Part shown: piece after piece, positions 15,450 through 23,202 of the stretch | Position numbering within the stretch: position 1 is the first letter of the stretch | How the letters are laid out: every line of letters starts with the position of its first letter | DNA from: Deltaproteobacteria bacterium | Lineage (GTDB): Bacteria > Desulfobacterota > Desulfobacteria > Desulfobacterales > Desulfosarcinaceae | DNA length: 37,069 nt | Reading direction: 5' to 3' | Assembly: GCA_021819735.1 (NCBI GenBank) | Contig: JAKAFO010000006.1 | Coordinates: 1-37,069 of the forward strand | Program-made: the position numbers and the translations under genes | The notes under the pieces: generated by a model | Told to the model about the DNA's origin: nothing | The model's input: the letters and a program-made list of their open reading frames with translations, nothing else | Database searches by the model: none

Positions 15450-17480
15450 CTATTTTGCGGACTGCGCTTTTACGGCCAGTGCGCGACCCTGCTGCATATA
15501 AGCAGCAACCTCACCGACCGACAAAGCATTGTACAGTCCATGTTTATAAAGGTAGCTGGCGACTTGGTAATAACTTATGGTTTCTTCTTCCATCTCCTTA
15601 TCAAGGGGAGCCTGTTTCATCGAACGGCTCGCGAAGCCATAGTGGTATGCGACGTTTTGGCGCACCGGCTTTAAGATGACGAATTCGCCCTCTTCGATGT
15701 GCCCCAGCTTCTGGTAATTGCCGATGATGGCGTGCCCCTCTTGGGGGGCGATGGTACGCACATCATGACCAAAGAAACGGCTCGGATAGCTCCAGTTCAG
15801 AAGTCCGAGCAAGGTGGGGGCGTAATCCGTCTGACTGGCAATTGTGGTAATATGACCGGTCGGCAACTGTCCGCCCGGCGCAAAGATGATGAGCGGTATG
15901 TGATAGTTATCGACGGGCAGTTCGGTCTTGCCCGCGCTGGAAGCGCAATGGTCGGCGACGATGACAAAGACCGTATGCTTAAACCAAGGTTTGGCGCTCG
16001 CATCTTTCAAGAATTGGCCGATGGCGTAGTCTGTATATTTTACGCCGCCGCGACGTTCCGAGATTTTAGAAGGCAGATCGATGCGCCCCTCGGGAAAAGT
16101 GAAGGGCCGGTGATTGGAGGTCGTCATCACAAAAAAGTGGAAGGGTTTGCCCTCCGCATGGACGGCATCGGCTTCGCGCATCGTCCAGCGATACAGATCT
16201 TCGTCGCATGCCCCCCATGCATTCGCGAAGGTAACATCCGACTGGTTTACGGCATTGCGGTCGATGATGCGATAGCCGTTGTTTCCGAAGAAGTAGTTCA
16301 TATTGTCGAAATATCCGTACCCGCCATAGATAAATGCGGTATCATACCCCTTGAGTCTGAATAACGAGCCGAGGGTGAACAATCCCTCATTATGGGGGCG
16401 TTTCACCAGGGAACGGCCCGGCGTGGGCGGCAGGGAAAGGGAAAGCGCTTCCATCCCGCGATCCGTGCGGGTTCCGGTTGCGTAGAAATTGTCGAATACC
16501 AGGCTCTTGGGTTCAAGGGCCGATAAATTCGGCGTCAGGTTGGCATAGGGGCCTGTACTATCCAGGAATTCGGCACTCAGGCTTTCCACCGTGATCTGGA
16601 TCACATTCAACCTGAGTTCCGGGCCTTCCTTGGCATAGAACCGCAACGTGTCCTTCTCTTCAGCCCGCAATAACACCGATCCGTCCTCTACCAGTTCCGA
16701 GCGCATGATCTGAAAGGACTTCTCGATGGGAAGGGTCGGGAAGAACTGGGTAAAATCGAGTTCGTTGTCTTTGAAGGCCGCGACTAAGGACCACAAGCCA
16801 TTCTTGCCAAGTTCTCGGTTGTAATTGTTGGCGAAGTCGGGCAGCCAGTTTTGATTGACGATCAAGCCCACCGCGACGGCCATGATACATGCGATGAACC
16901 CAAAGCGATAACGCTCCCGGGCGGGTGCGACCGAGTTCGCGGCCCACGCGGCCAACAGCCCCGTGCGCCAGATGACTACCTGAAATATCAGGGATAGTGC
17001 GGCGATTGCGCTCAGGATCAAGGGCATGGGGTAGGATTCGTAAATGTTATCGATGACTTCATGGGTGTAGACCAGATAGTCCACGGCGATGAAATTGAAT
17101 CGCACCCCGAATTCATCCCAGAAGACCCACTCGGCGACGATGCTGAACAACATCATGTAAAGAAAAACGAACAGGATCGCCTGGATCAGTAAACGGCCCC
17201 ACAGGCGTTCGAAAAAATGTTTCGGCAATAGCGTCAGGAGCAGGATAAAGGGGATCGCGACCCAGGCCGCCGTGCCGAGGTCATAAATAAAGCCCCAGCC
17301 AAAGGCGGCGGCAAGGCTTGCGTCCCATGAAACATTCTGGGCCGCCTTGATCAGCAACGCGATTCGGGCAACGAATTGGAACCCGAGAAAAAGGGCCAGG
17401 AAAAGAACGATGCCGCCATTGCGCCTTTGGATGCAGGCAGTAAATAGCGCAGAGAGTTTATTGAATGGATTTGGTTTCAT
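15450..17480 (-). CDS. LTA synthase/MdoB-family sulfatase-fold membrane transferase
   Basis: A 676-residue protein with about five N-terminal membrane segments (to residue ~215) and a large extracytoplasmic alkaline-phosphatase-fold domain. Metal-site and catalytic signatures are visible: VIQITVESLSAEF (acidic metal ligand), GTRTDRGMEAL (predicted Thr nucleophile, about T339), FIYGGYGYFDNMNYFF, and VFVIVADHCAS (Asp-His metal ligands). Family members move phosphoglycerol or phosphoethanolamine head groups from phospholipids onto envelope polymers such as lipoteichoic acid, periplasmic glucans or lipid A. In a Gram-negative host, beside an ArnT-like gene and a PmrAB-like pair, an envelope-charge role is plausible, but the acceptor is unknown. 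A 228-bp gap separates it from the upstream kinase gene. Confidence 0.85.
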   Translation of the reverse strand: MKPNPFNKLSALFTACIQRRNGGIVLFLALFLGFQFVARIALLIKAAQNVSWDASLAAAFGWGFIYDLGTAAWVAIPFILLLTLLPKHFFERLWGRLLIQAILFVFLYMMLFSIVAEWVFWDEFGVRFNFIAVDYLVYTHEVIDNIYESYPMPLILSAIAALSLIFQVVIWRTGLLAAWAANSVAPARERYRFGFIACIMAVAVGLIVNQNWLPDFANNYNRELGKNGLWSLVAAFKDNELDFTQFFPTLPIEKSFQIMRSELVEDGSVLLRAEEKDTLRFYAKEGPELRLNVIQITVESLSAEFLDSTGPYANLTPNLSALEPKSLVFDNFYATGTRTDRGMEALSLSLPPTPGRSLVKRPHNEGLFTLGSLFRLKGYDTAFIYGGYGYFDNMNYFFGNNGYRIIDRNAVNQSDVTFANAWGACDEDLYRWTMREADAVHAEGKPFHFFVMTTSNHRPFTFPEGRIDLPSKISERRGGVKYTDYAIGQFLKDASAKPWFKHTVFVIVADHCASSAGKTELPVDNYHIPLIIFAPGGQLPTGHITTIASQTDYAPTLLGLLNWSYPSRFFGHDVRTIAPQEGHAIIGNYQKLGHIEEGEFVILKPVRQNVAYHYGFASRSMKQAPLDKEMEEETISYYQVASYLYKHGLYNALSVGEVAAYMQQGRALAVKAQSAK

Positions 17481-17708
17481 AAGAAAATAGACCTTTCATT
17501 TTTAGAAACAAATAGGAACTCGATTTTTAGGAAGCGTCACCCTGAGGCCACCCCGAATCAATGGGGCTTTCAAGGCCCCGGCAAACTAGAACCGTAATCC
17601 CTGCTGCTAAAAGCGCCGTGGGAGCCTCACAGAAAGGAGGGCCTTGTTGCCGTGACAAGTGTCTATTGGCAGGCGTTCTTAGCGCTGGGCGGATAGGAAT
17701 AGGCCGGG

Positions 17709-19097
17709 CTATCCGCTGGGCAAGCTGATATTCATCTGGGTCCATTGGCCGGGGATGCTTTCAGCATCGATTTTGCCCCCATGCAACTCTATTATTCGCC
17801 GGGTGATCGTTAAACCCAAACCAACTCCGCCAAACAGCATCGAGCGGGACTTTTCGAGTCGGTAAAACTGGTCGAATATGTTTTCCAAATCAGCTTCGGG
17901 AATTCCGGGGCCTGTATTGCCAATGGATAGAAACACGTGCGTAGAGGTTGCGTGCCCAGATATTTTTACCATGCCATCCTTCTTGTTGTATTTGATGGCG
18001 TTGTCGACCAGGTTGACGAGCACTCTTCTGAATTTATCGATATCCGCGAAAACTTTCACTTCGGATGAAATCTCATTGTGAACCACCAATTGCTTGGCGG
18101 CAAAGGCCTCCGCAAAATCATCCAAGACTGGCAATAGCAGTTCGTTTAAAGAGATCTCCATGCACTCGATTGGAGTAGTGGGGTGTTCTAATATGGAAAG
18201 ATCCAGCAGATCGTTTATCAGGCGACTCATGCGGTGCAGCGTTTCCGAGAGCCCAAGCAGCGATGCACGGTGCTCTTCAGGCAAATCCTCACTTTGTAAG
18301 TACTCCTCGGTTTTAAGTCGCAAAAGAGCTACCGGGCTTTTGAGTTCATGGGAGGCGTCGGCCACGAACTGCTTCTGCTTCTCAAACGAATATTGCAAAC
18401 GGTCGAACATTGAATTGAGCGTCTCAGCAAGACGGTAAAGCTCGTCGGGGGTGCGACCCAACGGGATGCGCCGGCTGAGGGTTTTTTCATTGATAACGCT
18501 TGCAAGGCGATTGATGTCACTGATCGGTTTGAGAATTCGGCCCGATAACCAGAATCCCAGAACCGTCAGGACGGTTGCCGATAAGACGAAGCCCACTGCA
18601 ATAACGATACTGAGCTCGATGATTTCTTCGACCGGGTTTTCAATGGGGATACCTACCAAAAGAGTTAACGCTGCACCATTTATATGGATAGCGGTCGACA
18701 TGGCGCGAATCGCCAGGGACTCATTAACCCCTAAATCCGGATAGCGATGTCCTGTGGGGATGCGGCTTAAAACGGTGAATGGCTTCGGTGAACCCGGCAA
18801 GGCAATATCGATATCATTTGCAACAGCGGATTTCCATACGCTTTTTTTCTCGACATCATAAAGACTTAGCCAGCATCGCCTCAAACTCGGTAACGATTCC
18901 ACCGCACGAACAAACCCCTGAACGCTGTCCGCCGATACTCCAATTTGCTCAAAATCAACTGCTTTGCCTCTTAACTCAGTGTCGATCAATTCATAGTATT
19001 CTTCTCCGACGGCTATGAACACAATAGCCGAAAAGATCAAGCTGCCACACAGCCCGGCCCCAACAATCCAAACGGCTATTTTATTGCGGATCTTCAA
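17709..19097 (-). CDS. Membrane sensor histidine kinase, second transposon-borne system
   Basis: A 462-residue kinase with a membrane segment near residues 8-30, a periplasmic region to about 160, a second membrane segment (IVIAVGFVLSATVLTVLGFWL), and a HAMP linker (GRILKPISDINRLASVI). The phospho-acceptor is H250 in VADASHELKSPVALL. The ATP-binding part has NLVDNAIKYNKKDG, NTGPGIP and GGVGLGLTI. It starts at a TTG that overlaps the regulator's stop as TTGA, so it is translationally coupled. The 5'-to-3' order (glycosyltransferase, regulator, kinase, transferase) suggests control of the neighbouring envelope genes. Confidence 0.92.
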   Translation of the reverse strand: MKIRNKIAVWIVGAGLCGSLIFSAIVFIAVGEEYYELIDTELRGKAVDFEQIGVSADSVQGFVRAVESLPSLRRCWLSLYDVEKKSVWKSAVANDIDIALPGSPKPFTVLSRIPTGHRYPDLGVNESLAIRAMSTAIHINGAALTLLVGIPIENPVEEIIELSIVIAVGFVLSATVLTVLGFWLSGRILKPISDINRLASVINEKTLSRRIPLGRTPDELYRLAETLNSMFDRLQYSFEKQKQFVADASHELKSPVALLRLKTEEYLQSEDLPEEHRASLLGLSETLHRMSRLINDLLDLSILEHPTTPIECMEISLNELLLPVLDDFAEAFAAKQLVVHNEISSEVKVFADIDKFRRVLVNLVDNAIKYNKKDGMVKISGHATSTHVFLSIGNTGPGIPEADLENIFDQFYRLEKSRSMLFGGVGLGLTITRRIIELHGGKIDAESIPGQWTQMNISLPSG

Positions 19098-19777
19098 TCA
19101 GTCTCTTCCCTTACAATAAAGCCAACCCCACGAACCGTTTCAATTAAATCCATGCAACCGGCATCCTTTAACTTCTGGCGTAGGTTCTTGATGTGAACGT
19201 CAATGAAATTGGACATTGTAAAGGGATCGTAAGAATCGCCCCATACGTGTTCCGCCAGGTTGAATCGCGTGATAAGACGATTCTTGTTGTACAAGAGGAA
19301 TTCGATCATAGAGAATTCTTTTGGCGTCAATGACAATTTTTCAGCGCCGAATCGAATTTCACGGGTGATCGTATTTAGAGTAAGTCCCCGGGCTGAAAGA
19401 TTTGCTTCGGTCTGCCCGCTTGAACGTCTGAGCAAGGACCGGATTCGTGCCACTAACTCTTCAAACGCAAAGGGCTTTGGCAAATAGTCATCTGCACCGG
19501 CGTCCAACCCTTTGATTCTGTCATCGACAGACCTCCTGGCCGTTAGCATGATAACCGGCGTCTTGATATCGGCCTTTCGTATCTCTTTTAATACCGCCAG
19601 GCCATCTCTTTTCGGCAGCATGATATCGAGCACGATGATGTCATACAAAATTTCGAAAAGCTTGACCAAAGCCTCTTCGCCATCTGCGGCGGTGTCGACG
19701 ACATAGCGTTGGCGAACAAGCGACAATTCCAGTTGCTCGCGAAGCCCTGCATCGTCATCTACCAACAGAATACGCAT
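19094..19777 (-). CDS. OmpR/PhoB-type response regulator, second transposon-borne system
   Basis: A 227-residue regulator. The receiver has VDDDA, predicted acceptor D51 in IIVLDIMLPKRDG, and the conserved Lys in YLPKPFAFEELVARI. The winged-helix output domain has LSLTPKEFSMIEFLLYN ... SNFIDVHIKNLRQKL. AAGGAAG precedes the ATG. The gap to the upstream glycosyltransferase gene (19778-19868) holds an inverted repeat, GGTA-N11-TACC, at 19820-19838. It also holds a hairpin, AAGGCC/GGCCTT, at 19845-19862. The regulator therefore may have its own promoter. Confidence 0.92.
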   Translation of the reverse strand: MRILLVDDDAGLREQLELSLVRQRYVVDTAADGEEALVKLFEILYDIIVLDIMLPKRDGLAVLKEIRKADIKTPVIMLTARRSVDDRIKGLDAGADDYLPKPFAFEELVARIRSLLRRSSGQTEANLSARGLTLNTITREIRFGAEKLSLTPKEFSMIEFLLYNKNRLITRFNLAEHVWGDSYDPFTMSNFIDVHIKNLRQKLKDAGCMDLIETVRGVGFIVREETD

Positions 19778-19819
19778 TAATCTTCCTTCTTGGTCTAAAT
19801 TCGAATTCGTTATAGGAAA

Positions 19820-19862
19820 GGTAACTTACATACATACCTCAATCAAGGCCGTAATCGGCCTT
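19820..19862 (-). promoter_or_regulatory. Possible operator dyad and hairpin upstream of the second regulator
   Basis: GGTAACTTACATACATACC (19820-19838) is an inverted repeat, GGTA-N11-TACC, lying 43 bases upstream of the regulator's start. AAGGCC-GTAATC-GGCCTT (19845-19862) is a 6-bp hairpin just past the glycosyltransferase stop and lacks a T-run. On the minus strand, TATAAC near 19810-19815 could be a -10 element. Autoregulation is plausible but unproven. Confidence 0.3.
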
Positions 19863-19868
19863 AGGAAG

Positions 19869-21443
19869 CTACCTTGGTTCAGCGCCCCCAGTGGCTTGTG
19901 AGCCAAACAACTTCAATTTTTCGGATTGAATCTTGGAATCTTCGCTGGCCACATGCGCTTTGGCTCGCTTCCGGAACAAACTGAATTCATCATAGGTTCC
20001 AATGCATTCTATGTTCTTGTGCATTTCAAGAAATCCAAGAATGTGGCACTGTTTGATAGCATAAAAATCCTGCCCGCTGTCGTCGAAATAGGCCTTAAGC
20101 TGCGATGCGTCGGTTACCTGGATGGCATGGCCAGATGAATAGAATTCAGCTGAATAGGGACGATCATACAGATAGATTAGTCTGCTCGACGGGCTCGTGC
20201 GGATGTGCTGGTAGCATGATACCAGGTCCTTTTGGCTGTTCCGGCCCCGGATAGGGGTAAAAGACCACACGAGGATTAAGAGCCCCACAATCAGCGGGGT
20301 CGAAAACCCAGTGCAAGCTATTCTATACAAGGGCCACTTGAAATTAGTAAGCGTTTCTTCAGCATTTGATTGAACGTTCTCAGGCCACCATTGCGCCATC
20401 AACAGGGCGAAGGCGGGGAGTCCGGTCAGCGCATAGGTCCAGAGTATGTTTCTCGCAAAAGTAAAAAAGAGCATTGGCGCGACCGCCCAGAGGATTAAAT
20501 AAGCGGACCATTCATCGGTTGTATGAAAGGATGGTCTAATGCTACGCCGCTTTGCAACATTAACGACCCATGATCCGAAAAATAGCATGGACCAGGGAAA
20601 TGCCGCGATGATCCAGAACAACCAGATCATGCCACGCGGTTGAACATGTGCGCTCCCGTAGAGGTCCCCTGCCCAACCCGGCTGTGCATAACGCCGCCAA
20701 TGCTCGCCAATCAAAAAATAGTCGAGAAAGCCCGGCGTGCGGGCCTCTGCTGTCATATACCAGGGCAGGGTGAGGGCTGCCGTTAGAAGCAGGCCTCCAA
20801 TCCATGGTATCCGCGACAATACTACGCGCCAACGTTTTCGCCAGACAACCCAGAGACCGATGGGAAGAAATGTGAGCACGATACACACCGGCCCCTTGGA
20901 CAACAAACCGATGGCCTGCCCTACAAAGAAAAGATAACCCCACAGGGTGGCTTGTTTGCCTTTACCATTCAACGCAAGCCAGAAGGCTGTCATGGACAAT
21001 GTGGTGCCCAAAGCCAAGGCGGCGTCGGTCATGACCGCGCCACTGTTGATGAAAAACAGTACCGATGAGATAAGTATCACGCTCGCCACCAGCGCATGGT
21101 CGCGATCACGTCGTTTTATTGCCAACTTGTACGTCAGCCAAACCACCAAGAGCGATAGGAAAAAGGGCGATAGACGCGCGGCAAATTCGTTGGTGCCGAA
21201 TAGTGACATGGTCATCGCGGTCAACCAGATCGATAGCGGAGGTTTGGCCCAGAACTTGGCGCCATGGAGTTGGGGAGTGACCCAGTCACCTGAAGCGACC
21301 ATCTCCCTGGCCACCTCCGCATAGCGTGCTTCAGTATTGTCGGTGAGCGGATAGGCGCCCAAGGTCGCCAGTCGAATTGTAGCGGATATTATCAGTATCG
21401 CTATTAGAACCGTGCGACGGTTTGGATGGTTGATTTGATTCAC
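19869..21443 (-). CDS. ArnT/GT39-like membrane glycosyltransferase
   Basis: A 524-residue polytopic protein with about ten membrane segments. The N-terminal region YPLTDNTEARYAEVAREM, then SGDWVTPQLHGAKFWAKPPL, matches the PMT/ArnT (GT39/GT83) pattern. In that pattern an acidic residue in the first periplasmic loop is catalytic and the KPPL segment is conserved. Family members use polyprenyl-phosphate sugars as donors. ArnT itself puts 4-amino-4-deoxy-arabinose on lipid A, lowering its negative charge. No arnABC-type donor genes are present in the window, so the donor sugar is unknown and a host-made sugar must be assumed. The start is GTG at 21443 with GGAG about 11 bases upstream. It is first in the minus-strand cargo arm. 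Confidence 0.84.
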   Translation of the reverse strand: MNQINHPNRRTVLIAILIISATIRLATLGAYPLTDNTEARYAEVAREMVASGDWVTPQLHGAKFWAKPPLSIWLTAMTMSLFGTNEFAARLSPFFLSLLVVWLTYKLAIKRRDRDHALVASVILISSVLFFINSGAVMTDAALALGTTLSMTAFWLALNGKGKQATLWGYLFFVGQAIGLLSKGPVCIVLTFLPIGLWVVWRKRWRVVLSRIPWIGGLLLTAALTLPWYMTAEARTPGFLDYFLIGEHWRRYAQPGWAGDLYGSAHVQPRGMIWLFWIIAAFPWSMLFFGSWVVNVAKRRSIRPSFHTTDEWSAYLILWAVAPMLFFTFARNILWTYALTGLPAFALLMAQWWPENVQSNAEETLTNFKWPLYRIACTGFSTPLIVGLLILVWSFTPIRGRNSQKDLVSCYQHIRTSPSSRLIYLYDRPYSAEFYSSGHAIQVTDASQLKAYFDDSGQDFYAIKQCHILGFLEMHKNIECIGTYDEFSLFRKRAKAHVASEDSKIQSEKLKLFGSQATGGAEPR

Positions 21444-21788
21444 GCGTGCCTAATCTCCAGCCGGCATTTATTTTTAGAATCAATACGATTACAATTGTGA
21501 AGAAAGCATGAAGGCGTGAATCAGAAAGATAGGATTGTCGCTTAAAGTGGCGGGCTTAATTTCAAGGCAGAGGGGCTTTGGTGAGGAGCGGCTGTTTCCC
21601 CGAAAAGACTCTTAGTTTTTTGATTGCGTCATTTCCCGGCTGCGTAAATGTCCACGCACCAGGCGCTGATCGACCCAACTGAACGACCGGAGCACTTTGC
21701 CCCTCCGTGGTAAAGTAATAATGGCGGCACAGAAAATGGGGATGTCAATTTGGACAAAGTCGGAACAAACATATTGACATAGGAAAGT
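21444..21788. other. Right-end spacer of the transposon
   Basis: 345 bp between the glycosyltransferase start and the right inverted repeat. It should contain the promoter of the minus-strand cargo operon, but no clear -35/-10 pair stands out. It holds a short protein-like relic on the minus strand (21612-21725), listed separately. No intact gene is visible. Confidence 0.5.
21612..21725 (-). pseudogene. Short coding relic near the transposon's right end
   Basis: The minus-strand frame ends at a TAA (21612-21614) and reads LPRRGKVLRSFSWVDQRLV followed by RGHLRS. The phrase RSFSWVDxRLVR resembles the start of small helix-turn-helix proteins that I associate with insertion sequences. There is no start codon with a Shine-Dalgarno and no continuation, so it is at most a decayed fragment from an earlier insertion. 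The identification is from pattern memory only. Confidence 0.25.
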
Positions 21789-21826
21789 CTTAACGTGCTA
21801 TTTTACCCGTTTCGTGAGCTGACCCC
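21789..21826 (-). repeat. Tn3-family terminal inverted repeat, right
   Basis: Reading inward on the minus strand it starts GGGGTCAGCTCACGAAACGG and ends TTAAG. It matches the left end (7727-7764) at 33 of 38 positions. The GGGGTC...TTAAG form is close to the Tn3-family consensus, so this end looks functional. Host sequence resumes at 21827. Confidence 0.94.
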
Positions 21827-21880
21827 TTGCTGGTCAACCTTGCGGCCCAGCGGCATCCGATTTTTTCGCAAGGCGCCTGA
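21827..21880 (+). pseudogene. Probable last 17 codons of the interrupted ATP-grasp gene
   Basis: Directly after the right inverted repeat, one frame reads LLVNLAAQRHPIFSQGA and stops at TGA (21878-21880), 20 bases before the next gene's ATG. A short C-terminal helix ending in an Ala-Gln-Arg-like run would suit the end of a D-Ala-D-Ala ligase-like protein. The tail is too short for a firm call. The argument is positional: the matching 5' fragment ends exactly at the left repeat (7726). Confidence 0.4.
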
Positions 21881-21900
21881 GTAACTTCGATTGGGCATCC

Positions 21901-22425
21901 ATGGTTTGTACAATGAGACCTTATTTTCAAGGCGCACTGGATGGATTGTGCGCAATTTACAGTATTGTAAACGCGACCCGGATCGTCACCGGCATCAATG
22001 AAGAGGCGTCGCGCGAGCTTTTCAGCCGGATCATCGTGTACCTGGAGAGAACCAGCGAACTGAGCACGGTGCTGACCGAGGGCATCGGTTTGCAAAAGAT
22101 CGGCGGCATTTTGCGGGATGTGGTGGGAGACCGGATCCGGCACCGCCGCATGCCCTTCAAGCACCACCCCGAGGTTGCCCTGGATGAATTTTGGCAGGCC
22201 ATGGCGCGCTTTCTCGATGGCGGCGCCAACCGTGCCATACTCATCGAGTTGGGCGGCCCGGCCTGGGATCACTGGACCATCGTGCATTCGATCACGGCCA
22301 AACAGATCCGCTTTTTCGATTCTCACAAGCTCAGGCGTTTGGACCGCCATCGCTGCACAACGACGACGGCAACCTCATTGCGGCCCCACATTCTGTGTCC
22401 GACCCATACCTACTCCCTCTCCTGA
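21901..22425 (+). CDS. Papain/C39-like cysteine protease-fold protein
   Basis: A 174-residue protein. The pattern GALDGLCAIYSIVNATRI carries the probable catalytic Cys in its helix. WDHWTIVHSI carries the probable catalytic His, and RFFDSHKLRRL the third Asp/Asn-type residue. These are the marks of the C39-like/papain fold. The start is uncertain: ATGs at 21901 and 21913 both lack a clear Shine-Dalgarno, and the frame is open up to the transposon end. It lies right after the remnant of an ATP-grasp ligase gene, so the pair may once have made and cleaved a peptide or amide bond; that is inference. If it depended on a promoter upstream of the ATP-grasp gene, the transposon has separated it from that promoter. 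Confidence 0.65.
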   Translation: MVCTMRPYFQGALDGLCAIYSIVNATRIVTGINEEASRELFSRIIVYLERTSELSTVLTEGIGLQKIGGILRDVVGDRIRHRRMPFKHHPEVALDEFWQAMARFLDGGANRAILIELGGPAWDHWTIVHSITAKQIRFFDSHKLRRLDRHRCTTTTATSLRPHILCPTHTYSLS

Positions 22426-22572
22426 TTTAAGAATCCCACATTGCGTGTCTGCATGTCGGCCTGTCCGGCGGCCCTTTGGGCCCGCGCCGGCCGCTACGGT
22501 CCGCGGTGGGCGGCGGATCGGCGGTCGCCGGCGGTGAAGTCGTGGCGGGTGTATCGAGCCGGGCGTTGAAGC

Positions 22573-22614
22573 TACAAATATGTATATCAACGACACCATG
22601 AATACATTAATGTA
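22573..22614 (+). promoter_or_regulatory. Enhancer-like dyad pair for the glnK promoter
   Basis: TACAAATATGTA (22573-22584) and the perfect palindrome TACATTAATGTA (22603-22614) have centres exactly 30 bp apart. Taking +1 as 12 bases after the -12 C (about 22720), the centres lie at -141 and -111. Pairs of sites about three helical turns apart at this distance are typical of NtrC-type enhancers. The half-site ACA/TGT differs from the enteric NtrC consensus, so the binding protein is unknown. Confidence 0.68.
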
Positions 22615-22689
22615 AGTTTAAATCTGGGTATCTGATTTTTTGAAAACATAATTAATGATGAATATTCAAAGCGATAGATAATAATTTAG

Positions 22690-23106
<417 letters not shown>

Positions 23107-23202
23107 ACCATTGAAGAACGTCGAGGGCGCAAGGATTTCTGGGCGGGCAAATTTTATTGCAAAAACGATATGAAGCGAAATGATAGAAAAGGAGTAAAAA
23201 CG

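Larger units (their letters stand above)
7727..21826. mobile_element. Tn3-family transposon, 14.1 kb, carrying envelope-modification and two-component genes
   Basis: The boundaries are set by 38-bp terminal inverted repeats beginning GGGG(C/T)CAGCTCACGAAACG and closing near TAA, matching at 33 of 38 positions. The left end carries tnpA (its stop lies inside the repeat) and tnpR in tandem, with a res-like region beyond tnpR, the usual Tn3-family layout. The rest is cargo: nine genes for signal transduction and the cell envelope. The 5-bp flanks are AATAT on the left and TTGCT on the right, so there is no target-site duplication. A host gene is split across the element with most of its sequence absent, pointing to a deletion next to the insertion or recombination between two copies. 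Transposase, resolvase and both ends look intact. Confidence 0.93.

Noticed and set aside
7722-21831. 5-bp target-site duplication around the transposon
   Set aside because: Left flank AATAT and right flank TTGCT do not match on either strand.
23170-23202. Upstream in-frame ATG for the first amtB
   Set aside because: It would place 11 charged residues before a clear signal peptide, while the ATG at 23203 has an ideal Shine-Dalgarno.
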